From Petrotoga sp. 9PW.55.5.1 (GTDB taxonomy: Bacteria; Thermotogota; Thermotogae; Petrotogales; Petrotogaceae): 61,126 bases of DNA. Both the position numbers and the translations under genes were made by a program. Of the stretch, positions 27,012 through 37,119 are shown in pieces. The notes below the pieces were generated by a model. That model was not told the DNA's origin. It searched no databases and worked only from the letters and a program-made list of their open reading frames with translations. Location of the stretch: positions 1-61,126 of the forward strand of contig NZ_AUPM01000066.1 in assembly GCF_003265365.1 (NCBI RefSeq), in the 5' to 3' direction. Each line of letters opens with the position of its first letter. Within the stretch, counting starts at the first letter, position 1.

Positions 27012-27728
27012 ATGAAAAATGAGAAAAGATTTGATTTATTGTATGAAGGCAAGGCAAAAAAGGTATATAAATACAGTGATAGAAAGCTATTAGTAGAATT
27101 TAAAAATGATGTAACCGCTTTTAATGGAATAAAAAAAGGTCAGTACGCTAATAAAGGTAAGATAAACAAGAAAATTTCAACATTTTTCTTTGAATTATTA
27201 AATGAAGAGGGATTAAATACACATTATTTACAAGATTACGATGAAAACTCTTTTATTGCAAAATGGGGGGAATTAATACCTTTGGAAGTGATAGTTAGAA
27301 ATTATACAGCGGGAAGTTTTTGTAAACGTTATGGTGTAGAAAAAGGGATAAAATTTGATTATCCATTAGTTGAATTTTCACTAAAAAATGACGATTTAGG
27401 GGACCCAATGATAACAAAAGATGCTATATTACTTTTGAAGATTTGTAATAAAGAAATATTAGAAGAAATAGTTGGAATTTCAAATAAAGTGAACAATATA
27501 CTGAGCAGTTTTTTAGATAATAAAAACATTCTCTTAGTTGATTATAAATTAGAGTTCGGTATATCAAAGACAGATAAGAAAGTAATTTTGATTGATGAAA
27601 TATCTCCAGATACCTGTAGATTTTGGGATAAAAATACTATGGAATCGCTTGATAAGGACGTATACAGAGAGGATAAAGGAGATCTTATTAATGCTTATGA
27701 AGCTTTGATTGGGAGGTTAGCTATATGA
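27012..27728 (+). CDS. purC: SAICAR synthetase
   Basis: A 238-residue ATP-dependent ligase joining CAIR and aspartate. Seen are the N-terminal LLYEGKAKKVY, the nucleotide-loop region VEFKNDVTAFNG, the signature LIPLEVIVRNYTAGSF and the C-terminal LIDEISPDTCRFWD. Normal length. It begins 3 bases after purE and overlaps purS by 4 bases. Confidence 0.97.
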   Translation: MKNEKRFDLLYEGKAKKVYKYSDRKLLVEFKNDVTAFNGIKKGQYANKGKINKKISTFFFELLNEEGLNTHYLQDYDENSFIAKWGELIPLEVIVRNYTAGSFCKRYGVEKGIKFDYPLVEFSLKNDDLGDPMITKDAILLLKICNKEILEEIVGISNKVNNILSSFLDNKNILLVDYKLEFGISKTDKKVILIDEISPDTCRFWDKNTMESLDKDVYREDKGDLINAYEALIGRLAI

Positions 27729-27994
27729 TTACTGAAGGAGAGAAAATATTTAATTTTGAAATAAAAGTTAAATTAAAAGAGGGGATATTAGATCCTCAAG
27801 GTAACGCTACACTAAAGGTATTAAAAAGGTTAAACTTTTCTGTAGAAGAAGTTAGATTTGGAAAAAGCGTAAATTTAAAAATTAAAGAAGAAAATTTTGA
27901 GAAAGCTAAACAAAAAGCAGAACAAATAGCTTATGAAGTTTTATCAAATCCTGTTTTGGAAGATTATGAAATAATGGAACTGGATGAGGAGTGA
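27725..27994 (+). CDS. purS: PurS subunit of FGAM synthase
   Basis: An 89-residue small subunit that bridges PurQ and PurL in the three-part FGAM synthase found in Gram-positives, Thermotogota and archaea. The family opening FEIKVKLKEGILDPQGNATLKVL and the later VRFGKSVNLKI are clear. It overlaps purC by 4 bases and lies between purC and purQ, as expected. Confidence 0.95.
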   Translation: MITEGEKIFNFEIKVKLKEGILDPQGNATLKVLKRLNFSVEEVRFGKSVNLKIKEENFEKAKQKAEQIAYEVLSNPVLEDYEIMELDEE

Positions 27995-27999
27995 ATATT

Positions 28000-28677
28000 T
28001 TGGATAAATTAACAGCCGGTGTAGTGGTATTTCCAGGATCAAACTGTGACCGTGATGCCTATTTTGCATTAGAAGAGAATGGTTTCAAAACAAGATATAT
28101 CTGGCATGATTTTGATCAGGCCTTAAATTATGACCTTATATTTATTCCTGGAGGTTTTTCATATGGAGATTACTTGAGGGTCGGCGCTTTAGCAAGGTTC
28201 TCACCGGTTATGAAGTCAGTTGAAAAATATGTGTTGCAAAAAAGAGGGTTGGTCATTGGAGTGTGTAACGGATTCCAAATTTTAACTGAAGTCGGCATAT
28301 TACCTGGAGTTTTGACAGTGAACAGTTCGCAGAGGTTCATTTGCGAAGATGTAGAGATAAAAGTAAATAACTTTGAAACACCTTTTACTAACAACATAGA
28401 TAAAAAAGTCTTAAATTTACCTATCGCTCATAAAGAGGGGAGATATATAATAAGAGAAAATACTTTAGAGCCTTCTCAAATAGTTATAAAATATGTAGAA
28501 AATCCTAATGGATCTTTTGAAGACATTGCTGGAATTATAAACAAAGATCTCAACGTTTTTGGTTTAATGCCTCATCCGGAAAGAGCTTGTTCAAAAGTAT
28601 TAGGTAATGAAGACGGTAATCTTATTTTTCAGTCTATCAGGAGGTATCTGTCTAGTGGCCAATCAGTTAAAAATTAG
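28000..28677 (+). CDS. purQ: PurQ, glutaminase subunit of FGAM synthase
   Basis: About 225 residues, a class I glutamine amidotransferase that feeds ammonia to PurL. The nucleophile Cys is in GVCNGFQIL and the His/Glu pair in LMPHPERA; GSNCDRD marks the N-terminus. A GTG at 27991 overlaps the SD GAGGAG; TTG 28000, 8 bases after it, is preferred. Its end overlaps purL by 23 bases. Confidence 0.95.
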   Translation: MDKLTAGVVVFPGSNCDRDAYFALEENGFKTRYIWHDFDQALNYDLIFIPGGFSYGDYLRVGALARFSPVMKSVEKYVLQKRGLVIGVCNGFQILTEVGILPGVLTVNSSQRFICEDVEIKVNNFETPFTNNIDKKVLNLPIAHKEGRYIIRENTLEPSQIVIKYVENPNGSFEDIAGIINKDLNVFGLMPHPERACSKVLGNEDGNLIFQSIRRYLSSGQSVKN

Positions 28678-30838
28678 GGAACTAGCACTTGCTTTAGGAC
28701 TTTCTAATTCTGAATATGAAAGCATAGTTGAAAAGTTAAATAGAGAGCCTAATGAATTTGAAACTTATCTTTTTTCTGCTCAATGGTCAGAACATTGTGG
28801 ATACAAACATTCAAAACATTATTTAAAAAAAATAAATGAATCTTATGAAAGTGAAAATGCTGGGTATGTAGAAATTGGTAATAAAGCTGTGGTATTTAAA
28901 GTTGAAAGTCATAACCATCCTTGCGCTGTTGAACCTTATCAGGGAGCGGCAACTGGTATAGGAGGAATAGTAAGAGATATCCTGGCTATGGGAGCAAGGC
29001 CTATTGCTTTGTTGGACTCTTTGAAGTTTGGAGATATTAATCAGCCCAAGGTAAAAAATATATTTGAAGGTGTTGTTTCAGGTATAAGTGATTACGGTAA
29101 TTCCATAGGAGTTCCTACGGTTGCTGGAGAAACATCTTTTAACGAAATATACTCAACAAATCCTTTGGTAAATGTGATGTGTGTTGGGGTAGCCGAGAAA
29201 AATTATTTAGTATCTTCACATGCTGATGGCCCTAATAAGCTTATTGTTTATATAGGTTCAAAAACTGGGAGAGATGGGATACACGGGGCATCTTTTGCTT
29301 CCAAAGAGCTTAGTGGAAAGGACGATAGACCATCTGTACAAGTTGGAGACCCTTTCACTGAGAAAAATCTCATAGAAGCGACTCTTGAAATATTGAAATT
29401 AAAAGGTGTTAAAGCATGTCAGGATATGGGGGCAGCAGGAGTATTAAGTTCTACTTCTGAAATGGCAAGCAAAGGTGGTCTAGGTTGTGAAATATATTTA
29501 GATAAAGTTCCAAAAAGGCAGAAAGATATTAAACCATGGGAAATTATGCTTTCTGAATCCCAAGAAAGAATGGTTTTCTTGGTTGAACCAGGTTTTGAAC
29601 AAGAGGTTAAAAAAGTATGTGAGAAATACATGGTAGATTTTTCAGTTATAGGAAAAACAATTGAGAAAAAACATTATGTAGTTAAAAAGGAAGAAAATGG
29701 TGATATTCTTGCAGATTTGCCTATCGATGTATTAGTGGATGCTCCAGAATATTATAGGAATAATAGTACTCCAACATCTTTCATTATAAACAGGGCGAAA
29801 AAATTTCCAAAGTGTAAGGGGCATGATTTAAAAGATATTTTAAAAAAAATAATACAAAATCATAACGTAGCGAGTAAGAAATGGATTTTTCAGCAGTACG
29901 ATTACAAGGTTGGGACAAACACTTTATTAATTCCTGGAATAGCTGATAGTTCGGTACTTTGGTTTAAAAAAACAAAAAAAGCAATAGCTGTAACTATTGA
30001 TAGTAACGAATTATATACTTATTTAAATCCACTTGAAGGAACAAAAAACGTTGTTTATGAAGCAGCAAGAAATTTAGTATCAGTAGGAGCTGTGCCTTTA
30101 GCTATAACCGATAATTTGAATTTTGGACATCCTGATGATTCGGAAGTTTCTTGGCAATTTGAGCAAAGTATTAATGGGTTAATTGAAGCATCAAAAGAAC
30201 TTTCTACTCCTGTAGTTAGTGGAAACGTTAGTTTTTATAATTCTTATAAAGATTCTTCTATCTATCCTACCCCAGTTATAGGAATGGTTGGAGAGGTAAA
30301 AGATATAAGCAAGTTGACCAATTTAAAATTTAAAAACGTTGGGGATTTTGTATATTTAGTAGGTAAAACTGATATAAATGTTGAAAGAATAGGTGGAAGC
30401 ATATACTTAAAAATAATTGAAGATTTTATAGGTGGTGAGATAGACCCTGTAAATCCAATATTTGAAAAGTCATTACAAAATTTTATTCTAGATCTTATCA
30501 ATAAAAGTGTTGTTAACTGTGTTCATGATGTATCAAAAGGTGGTCTACTTGTTTCTCTTGTTGAAAGTTGTATCGTAAGTAGTTTGGGATTTAATGGAGA
30601 ACTTGGTAATTCAGTGGAGGAACTTTTCGGTGAGAACCAAGGGAGGTTCATCATTTCACTTTCCAAAGATAACGATGATCTTTTTCAAAAGATGTCAAAT
30701 AAAGCAGGAATTATCTTTAAAAAGTTAGGAGAAGTAAAACACCAAGATGATGGAATCAATATTGGTTCGACTACCTTTGATCTTAAAAAGTTAACTAAAC
30801 TTTATTTTGAAAGTATCTCTAAAACTGTGGAGGAATAA
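28655..30838 (+). CDS. purL: PurL, synthetase subunit of FGAM synthase
   Basis: About 727 residues, the ATP-dependent small-type PurL that works with PurS and PurQ. Typical stretches are SAQWSEHCGYKHS near the start, ESHNHPCAVEPYQGAATGIGG, GASFASKELS, QDMGAAGVLSSTSEM and the C-terminal half VHDVSKGGLLVSLVE. GTG 28655 lies 10 bases after AGGAGG; the open frame starts at 28607 within purQ. Length matches B. subtilis PurL, not the 1,300-residue fused enzyme. Confidence 0.96.
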   Translation: MANQLKIRELALALGLSNSEYESIVEKLNREPNEFETYLFSAQWSEHCGYKHSKHYLKKINESYESENAGYVEIGNKAVVFKVESHNHPCAVEPYQGAATGIGGIVRDILAMGARPIALLDSLKFGDINQPKVKNIFEGVVSGISDYGNSIGVPTVAGETSFNEIYSTNPLVNVMCVGVAEKNYLVSSHADGPNKLIVYIGSKTGRDGIHGASFASKELSGKDDRPSVQVGDPFTEKNLIEATLEILKLKGVKACQDMGAAGVLSSTSEMASKGGLGCEIYLDKVPKRQKDIKPWEIMLSESQERMVFLVEPGFEQEVKKVCEKYMVDFSVIGKTIEKKHYVVKKEENGDILADLPIDVLVDAPEYYRNNSTPTSFIINRAKKFPKCKGHDLKDILKKIIQNHNVASKKWIFQQYDYKVGTNTLLIPGIADSSVLWFKKTKKAIAVTIDSNELYTYLNPLEGTKNVVYEAARNLVSVGAVPLAITDNLNFGHPDDSEVSWQFEQSINGLIEASKELSTPVVSGNVSFYNSYKDSSIYPTPVIGMVGEVKDISKLTNLKFKNVGDFVYLVGKTDINVERIGGSIYLKIIEDFIGGEIDPVNPIFEKSLQNFILDLINKSVVNCVHDVSKGGLLVSLVESCIVSSLGFNGELGNSVEELFGENQGRFIISLSKDNDDLFQKMSNKAGIIFKKLGEVKHQDDGINIGSTTFDLKKLTKLYFESISKTVEE

Positions 30839-30842
30839 TTGT

Positions 30843-32210
30843 ATGTTAATGGAAAATTGCGGATTATTTGCAGCATATTCTAAAGAAAATAAATATAATG
30901 TTAGTGGAAGAATTATAGAGGGTTTATTAGCCTTACAACATAGAGGTCAAGAGTCAGCAGGTATAGCTTTATCAGATGGTTCAAAGATCACAACATATAA
31001 AGGAAAAGGTGTTGTAAATAGAGTTTTTACTAAAGATGTTGCTAGAAAAATAAATGGTTATTTTGGAATAGGACATGTAAGATATTCCATTAATGGATTT
31101 TCAAATTATATAAATGCACAACCGTTAAGTGTGAAATACAAAGGAGAATTTTTTTCAATCGCTCATAATGGACAAATAGAAAATGGGAACAAATTGAAAG
31201 AAGAATACGAAGAAAAAGGATCCATATTCATGACAACCTCTGATACAGAGCTCATTCCTCACTTACTTGTAAATAACCTCAAAGGAGTTCCTTCAAGTTG
31301 GGAAAGTTCTAATATAGGTAAATTAATCGATCAAAATATTGGGCCTTCTTATTCCTTACTACTTCTTTTCAAAAACAAAATAATAGCGTTCCGTGATTCA
31401 TATGGATATCGTCCTTTGGCCCTTTGTGAAACTAAAAATGGAATTTATGTAGCTTCTGAAGATAGCGCATTCAAATTTTTCCCCACTAAAGATGCTACAA
31501 TTAGAGAGATAAATCCAGGTGAATTAATAGAAATAAAAGATGGGAAAGTTAAAAGTTATTTTATAAACTCAAGTAATAAACATAAATATTGTTTCTTTGA
31601 ACATGTTTATTTTGCTAGACCTGATTCTAATATCTTTGATGAAAACGTACATTTAATGAGAGAAAAGTTGGGAGCATTATGTGCACAAGAGAATCCAGTT
31701 GAAGCAGATATCGTTGTACCCGTTATGGATAGTGGGTTTTCTGCTGCTTTGGGATATTCCAAAGCCTCAAATATCCCATTAGAGATGGGGTTAATGAGAA
31801 ACAAATATGTAGGAAGAACGTTCATTGATCCGGATGTTGAAGAAAGAAAGATGGGGGTTAGAAGAAAACTTTCTCCAGTTAAAGAAGTAATTGAAAATAA
31901 AAGAATAATTTTAGTAGATGATTCTATAGTAAGGGGAACTACTATGAAACATATAGTTAAAATGCTTAGAGAAAATGGAGCAAAGCAAGTACATCTAAGA
32001 ATCGCCTCTCCAAAAGTTGTGAACACCTGTCATTGGGGAGTGGATATTCCTACTCAGGAAGAGTTAATTTGTGCAACTAAAAGTATAGATGAGATTAAAG
32101 ACCTTTTAAACGCCGATTCAATAGAGTTTGTTTCACTTGAAAAATTAAAAGAATTTTTAAATAGCAAAAAACAAGAGTACTGTTTTAAATGCTTTCAAGG
32201 AGGAAATTAA
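30843..32210 (+). CDS. purF: Amidophosphoribosyltransferase, iron-sulfur type
   Basis: About 455 residues, the first step of purine synthesis. The nucleophile is Cys6 after a five-residue propeptide (MLMEN), followed by the Ntn glutaminase domain (ALQHRGQESAG) and a PRPP-binding loop, VDDSIVRGTT. Cysteines in CFFEHVYFARPDS, TCHWGVD and the C-terminal EYCFKCFQGG match the [4Fe-4S] ligands of B. subtilis PurF, so it should need propeptide cleavage and be oxygen-sensitive. ATG 30843 is 9 bases after GGAGG. Confidence 0.96.
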   Translation: MLMENCGLFAAYSKENKYNVSGRIIEGLLALQHRGQESAGIALSDGSKITTYKGKGVVNRVFTKDVARKINGYFGIGHVRYSINGFSNYINAQPLSVKYKGEFFSIAHNGQIENGNKLKEEYEEKGSIFMTTSDTELIPHLLVNNLKGVPSSWESSNIGKLIDQNIGPSYSLLLLFKNKIIAFRDSYGYRPLALCETKNGIYVASEDSAFKFFPTKDATIREINPGELIEIKDGKVKSYFINSSNKHKYCFFEHVYFARPDSNIFDENVHLMREKLGALCAQENPVEADIVVPVMDSGFSAALGYSKASNIPLEMGLMRNKYVGRTFIDPDVEERKMGVRRKLSPVKEVIENKRIILVDDSIVRGTTMKHIVKMLRENGAKQVHLRIASPKVVNTCHWGVDIPTQEELICATKSIDEIKDLLNADSIEFVSLEKLKEFLNSKKQEYCFKCFQGGN

Positions 32211-33199
32211 TGTTTTATAAAAGTTCTGGTGTAGATATAAATAAGGCGAATGATTCTATAAAGGCGATTCGCTCATTTCTTGATAATAATATAGGTTCTT
32301 ATGCTGGGATATTCCCTTTAAAGGATGTTTTAAATAAATACCGTGAACCAGTTCTCGTAGCAACTTCTGATGGAGTGGGTACAAAGTTACAGCTTTTAAA
32401 AAAGTATGGAAGATGGGATGTCGCTGCACAAGATCTTGTTGCGATGAATTTAAACGATTTAGTTTGTATGGGAGCAACGCCTTTGTTTTTTTTAGATTAC
32501 TTTTCAACGTCAGCTCTAAATAAAGAAGAGTTTGTTAGTTTTATAAAGAATTTAAAAAATATCTTAGACGAATTTGAATGTAATTTGTTAGGTGGGGAAA
32601 CAGCAGAATTACCTGGTGTTTTTAGTCAAAACAGTGAGGATGTCGCGGGATTTGCGGTTGGAATAGTTAGTAAAGAAAATATTTTTGATTATTCAAAAAT
32701 AAAAGTTGGAGACAAGATAATAGGTTTAAAATCCTCTGGAATACATTCTAACGGTTATTCTTTGGTAAGAAAATTACTTCAAGAAAAAAAGATAGATTTT
32801 AGTGAGGAGTTATTAAATCCAACGAGGATATACGTAAAACAGACGTTAGCTCTTCTAAAGAACATTAAAGGAGCAGCACATATAACTGGTGGAGGACTGA
32901 TAGATAATCTTCCAAGGATAATTCCTGATGGTCTTTATGCATATATTAATGTATCTTGGGAAATTCCAAGAGTTTTTCAAATTATCGAAGAGTCTGGAGT
33001 TTCTAAAAATGAAATGTTTAGAACCTTCAATATGGGTATCGGTATGGTATATATAGTGGATGAAGATAACCTAACTTACGTAAAAAATATTATTAAAACA
33101 AGATTTTCAGAAGAAGTCATTGAAATTGGTGAAATTAGAGATATTGTAGAAGTTAAAAAAGCAGCTGATATAAATCAAAAAGTAAAGATTAGTTATTAA
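32210..33199 (+). CDS. purM: AIR synthetase
   Basis: A 329-residue ATP-dependent cyclase closing the imidazole ring. It has the opening YKSSGVDINKANDSI, the glycine-rich ATSDGVGTKLQLL, NDLVCMGATPLFFLDY, GGETAELPG and the C-terminal ITGGGLIDNLPR. ATG 32210 shares one base with the purF stop and follows AAGGAGGAA. Normal length. Confidence 0.96.
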   Translation: MFYKSSGVDINKANDSIKAIRSFLDNNIGSYAGIFPLKDVLNKYREPVLVATSDGVGTKLQLLKKYGRWDVAAQDLVAMNLNDLVCMGATPLFFLDYFSTSALNKEEFVSFIKNLKNILDEFECNLLGGETAELPGVFSQNSEDVAGFAVGIVSKENIFDYSKIKVGDKIIGLKSSGIHSNGYSLVRKLLQEKKIDFSEELLNPTRIYVKQTLALLKNIKGAAHITGGGLIDNLPRIIPDGLYAYINVSWEIPRVFQIIEESGVSKNEMFRTFNMGIGMVYIVDEDNLTYVKNIIKTRFSEEVIEIGEIRDIVEVKKAADINQKVKISY

Positions 33200-33248
33200 A
33201 TTCTATATGGAAATAGAAATCAAATAGGGCAAAAGAAGGTATTTTATA

Positions 33249-33818
33249 GTGAAAAAAGTAATAATTATGGCATCTGGGAATGGTTCTAATTTTGAAGCGA
33301 TTTGTAAATATTTTTCGAATAGTAAGGAGATTAAAATCTCTCACTTAATTACTGATAATCCTAAGGCTTATGTTATTAAAAGAGCTAAAAAAGTTGGAAT
33401 AGAACCTAAGATAATCGATTATTCAACTTTTAAAAATAAGGAAGAATACAACAAAGCTCTTTTTAATTATTTAAAAACTTTAGATTTTGATTTGATAGTT
33501 TTGGCAGGATATATGCGTATATTACTAGAGCACATCGTTAAATATTATAAGAACAAGATAATCAACATCCATCCTTCTCTTTTGCCAAAATACAGAGGAT
33601 TAAATGTTATAGAAAAAGCTTTTAATAATAATGAGGAATATATTGGAATCACCATCCATTACGTAGATGAAAGTGTAGATACAGGGAAAATAATATTACA
33701 AAAAAAGATTAAAATAGAAAAATATTGGGATTTAGAAAAGGTTGAAAAAGAGATTCATGAGTTGGAGCATAAATATTATCCACAGGTAATATATAAAATT
33801 TTAAAAGGGGGCTTTTGA
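33249..33818 (+). CDS. purN: Phosphoribosylglycinamide formyltransferase
   Basis: A 189-residue folate-dependent GAR transformylase. The phosphate loop [11 protein letters not shown], the catalytic Asn/His/Asp set in [13 protein letters not shown] and [13 protein letters not shown] are intact. GTG start after AAGGTATTTTATA. It overlaps purH by one base. Confidence 0.96.
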   Translation: MKKVIIMASGNGSNFEAICKYFSNSKEIKISHLITDNPKAYVIKRAKKVGIEPKIIDYSTFKNKEEYNKALFNYLKTLDFDLIVLAGYMRILLEHIVKYYKNKIINIHPSLLPKYRGLNVIEKAFNNNEEYIGITIHYVDESVDTGKIILQKKIKIEKYWDLEKVEKEIHELEHKYYPQVIYKILKGGF

Positions 33819-35338
33819 TGATTAAAAGAGCTTTGATAAGTACTTACAAAAAAGAAAAGGTTGTAACCTTTGCAAAAAATCTTAAAGATTTGGATATTGA
33901 GATAATTTCAACAGGGGGTACTGCAAAGAAATTAGAAGAAAATGGAATAAAAGTAACCTCCGTTGAAGAGATAACAGGATTTCCTGAAATTCTAGATGGA
34001 AGGGTAAAAACCTTAAATCCAAAAATTCATGGTGGCATATTAGCAAGAAGAGAAAAAGAAGAAGATATGAAAACCTTGAAAGAGCTAAATATAGAAGAGA
34101 TTGATTTAGTATACGTCAATCTTTATCCTTTTTTGGAAGTTTCAAAAAAAGAGGATGTTGAATTAGATCAACTAGTAGAGTTTATCGATATAGGTGGACC
34201 TACTATGATAAGATCGGCTGCTAAGAATTTTAAGAATGTTGTAGTTATAGTAGATGAAGAGGACTTGGATGCGGTAATTGACCAATTAAAAAAAGAAAAG
34301 GAAATTGACGAAGATTACAGATTGTATCTGGCTTCAAAGGCTTTCAATTTGACGTCTTTTTATGATACATGTATAAGTAATTATCTAGGAAAGTTAACCC
34401 AAAATGAATACCAAAAATATTTAACTGTTCCATTTGAAAAGAATTACGAGATGAGATATGGGGAAAATCCTCATCAAAGTGCGATTTTCTATAAAAATCC
34501 TATGAATAGTGGTGCTATGACTTCGTTTGAACAGTTGAACGGTAAAGAGTTGTCTTTTAACAATTTAAGAGATGCAGACGCTGCATGGAAGACAGTAAAT
34601 GAGTTTGAAGAAACAGCTTGTTGTGCACTTAAGCATAGTACACCATGTGGGATTGCTCTGGGTGAAAATGTTTTGGAAGCTTATAGAAAGGCATATGAAT
34701 GTGACCCCGTTTCCATATTTGGGGGAATTGTTGCTTTCAACAAAAAGGTAGATGTGGAAACGGCTATGGAGTTAAAAAAATTGTTCTTAGAGATTATTAT
34801 GGCTCCCGATTATGAAGATGAAGCTGTAGAGATTTTAAGAAAAAAGAAAAATTTGAGAGTATTAAAAATGACCTCAAAGCCTACAGATAAATATGAATAC
34901 GTCTCTGTTGATGGAGGAATACTCGTTCAGGAAGTTGATAAAGGTTTGATCAACGAGTTCAAAGTTGTAACAAAGAAAGATGTTCCTGAAGAACTGAAAG
35001 ATGAACTTTTATTTGCTTGGAAAGCTGTCAAAATGGTTAAATCAAATTCTATTGTGGTATCAAAAAATAAAGCAACAACAGGTATTGGTACTGGTCAGCC
35101 AAACAGAATTTGGGCGGCTACTGAAGCCTTACAAAGAAGTGAAGGAAAGGGAGCGGATGTACTAGCGTCTGATGCTTTTTTTCCTTTCAGTGACGTTGTA
35201 GAAAAAGCTGCAGAATATGGAATAAAGGCGTTAATACAACCCGGAGGTTCTATAAGAGACAAAGATTCAATAGAAGCTTGTGATAAATATGGAATAGCTA
35301 TGGTATTTACAGGGATGAGGCACTTCAAGCATATGTAA
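33818..35338 (+). CDS. purH: Bifunctional AICAR transformylase / IMP cyclohydrolase
   Basis: About 506 residues carrying the last two steps to IMP. The N-terminal MGS-like cyclohydrolase domain shows [34 protein letters not shown]; the transformylase domain shows [12 protein letters not shown], the catalytic Lys-His in [10 protein letters not shown] and the end region [21 protein letters not shown] 33818 is 7 bases after AAAGGGGG. This is the last gene before a break in the pur run. Confidence 0.97.
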   Translation: MIKRALISTYKKEKVVTFAKNLKDLDIEIISTGGTAKKLEENGIKVTSVEEITGFPEILDGRVKTLNPKIHGGILARREKEEDMKTLKELNIEEIDLVYVNLYPFLEVSKKEDVELDQLVEFIDIGGPTMIRSAAKNFKNVVVIVDEEDLDAVIDQLKKEKEIDEDYRLYLASKAFNLTSFYDTCISNYLGKLTQNEYQKYLTVPFEKNYEMRYGENPHQSAIFYKNPMNSGAMTSFEQLNGKELSFNNLRDADAAWKTVNEFEETACCALKHSTPCGIALGENVLEAYRKAYECDPVSIFGGIVAFNKKVDVETAMELKKLFLEIIMAPDYEDEAVEILRKKKNLRVLKMTSKPTDKYEYVSVDGGILVQEVDKGLINEFKVVTKKDVPEELKDELLFAWKAVKMVKSNSIVVSKNKATTGIGTGQPNRIWAATEALQRSEGKGADVLASDAFFPFSDVVEKAAEYGIKALIQPGGSIRDKDSIEACDKYGIAMVFTGMRHFKHM

Positions 35339-35369
35339 CTTATAATTATAATATTTAATCATCTTGAAA

Positions 35370-35429
35370 AACATCGCCTTTTATGTTATCATTATGTTAT
35401 ATTATAATTCAAATATATGAGGCGATGTT
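35370..35429. repeat. 10-bp inverted repeat ahead of the diguanylate cyclase gene
   Basis: AACATCGCCT (35370-35379) and AGGCGATGTT (35420-35429) are perfect inverted copies 40 bases apart; the right arm covers part of the GAGG ribosome-binding site and ends 4 bases before the GTG start. In RNA read through from purH the arms could hide the start; as DNA they could be a two-site operator. Confidence 0.6.
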
Positions 35430-35432
35430 AAT

Positions 35433-37076
35433 GTGAATATAAAATATAAATCATTGTTGCTATTTTTAATTACGTTTTTTTCTTTTTGGCATTTAAATTT
35501 AGATTTTTCTAACATCGTTTTTTTAGATACTTTAATGGTTATACTTCTAACAGCTATTTCTGATAACATAAGAGTTTATTTAAACAAAAAAAATAGATTA
35601 GTATCCAATACTGTTGGGTTTATTTATGCTTTTATTTTAGGTCCTGAATATCTTTTAATATCTTCTATAATTATATTATTCAGTAGAACCAAGCATCCTG
35701 AAATTGGTAGAAAGATATATAGGACATTAATCTTTTCTGCTAGTTATTCTTTAGCGGCAGTGTTTTCATATGGTTATAATCCACTATTGTCTATCTTCTT
35801 ATTTTTAACCTTTTCAAAAATTATTAACAGTATCTTTGTAGAAGGGTTTAAAGAATTTGAATTAAAAATATTTCTTTATGAGTATTTTTACTTTTTAAGC
35901 CTTCTGCCGTTAACTTATTTATATACACTGACGATAGATTTTGGATTTAAATATACGATTATTTCTTTAAATGTATTGATCCTAATACTTTTTTATCTTA
36001 TGATAAAACTTGAGACAGATAAAAGCGATGAGAAGTTAAGAAATATAAGAATTGGAAAGTTAAATAGAGTTATTGGAACTCTAAGTAATATTATAAGAGA
36101 CCTTTCATTGAAAGTACCTGGTGAAAAGGTACTAGATCATATCGCAGAAATCTTTAATACAAGTTTGGGTTATGAATATGTTCTAATTAGTCTCTTTGAT
36201 TACAGAAAAAATGAAGTAATTAGAGTTACTCAAAGAGGGATCGATCAAGAAAAGTATGAGATGATTAAAAATACATTTACTCCTATATCTGAAGTTATGA
36301 AATTCATCGAAGAAAAATATCAGTATGGAGATACATTCTTCATCCCAAATGCTGATAAAATAAATGAAGCTTACACTTTCCAGCCTAGAGATGTAGTGAA
36401 CGTTGATTATTTGAGTGAAAATCAAAACTTATGGGATCCCAATGATTTACTTTTACTTATCTTAAGAGATGAAAGAGAAAATATGGTAGGTTATATTTCT
36501 TTGGATTCTCCAGAAAGTGGATTAAGACCATCTAAAGAAGAGTTGGATATCTTAACAGTATTTGCAAGGTTGGTTTCACTTGCTTTGGAACATTCTCAGA
36601 AATTTTTGGAAATTAAAGATCAATCTGAAAGGGACATTTTAACAGGTTTATACAATCATTCTAAATTATTTTCTGATTTAATGAGTTATGAACACAACAA
36701 AGACAAGATTTTCCTCGTATTTATAGATTTGGACGACTTTAAAAATATTAACGATAGATATGGACATAAATATGGAGATGAAATTTTAAAGAGGTTTTCT
36801 CAAATCTTATTGCAAAGTCTGAGAGGGAATGACAAGGTTTATAGATATGGAGGAGATGAATTTGTTATTATCTTGGAGAATATAACAAAAGAAAATGTCG
36901 TTAAAGTAATCAACTGGATTTACGATGATCTAGAAAAAAATAATTTGGGAATAACATTTAGTGCAGGAGTATCTTTTACAGATGAAAGTCCGGAAAACTA
37001 CAAGCATATTGTAGAAATTGCAGATGAAAAAATGTATCAATCAAAAAAAAGTGGGAAAGGACAGATTATTGAGTAA
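35433..37076 (+). CDS. Membrane diguanylate cyclase with GAF-like and GGDEF domains
   Basis: A 547-residue signalling enzyme making c-di-GMP from two GTP. Residues about 5-190 hold several membrane helices, about 210-370 a GAF-like sensor, and about 395-545 a GGDEF domain with intact YRYGGDEFVIIL. An RxxD product-inhibition site (RGND) lies five residues before GGDEF. There is no EAL domain. It sits between purH and purD in the same direction; GTG start 10 bases after GAGG. Confidence 0.9.
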   Translation: MNIKYKSLLLFLITFFSFWHLNLDFSNIVFLDTLMVILLTAISDNIRVYLNKKNRLVSNTVGFIYAFILGPEYLLISSIIILFSRTKHPEIGRKIYRTLIFSASYSLAAVFSYGYNPLLSIFLFLTFSKIINSIFVEGFKEFELKIFLYEYFYFLSLLPLTYLYTLTIDFGFKYTIISLNVLILILFYLMIKLETDKSDEKLRNIRIGKLNRVIGTLSNIIRDLSLKVPGEKVLDHIAEIFNTSLGYEYVLISLFDYRKNEVIRVTQRGIDQEKYEMIKNTFTPISEVMKFIEEKYQYGDTFFIPNADKINEAYTFQPRDVVNVDYLSENQNLWDPNDLLLLILRDERENMVGYISLDSPESGLRPSKEELDILTVFARLVSLALEHSQKFLEIKDQSERDILTGLYNHSKLFSDLMSYEHNKDKIFLVFIDLDDFKNINDRYGHKYGDEILKRFSQILLQSLRGNDKVYRYGGDEFVIILENITKENVVKVINWIYDDLEKNNLGITFSAGVSFTDESPENYKHIVEIADEKMYQSKKSGKGQIIE

Positions 37077-37119
37077 AGTTTAATTTATAAGATTGATTAC
37101 CCGGGGAGGTAAGACTTGC

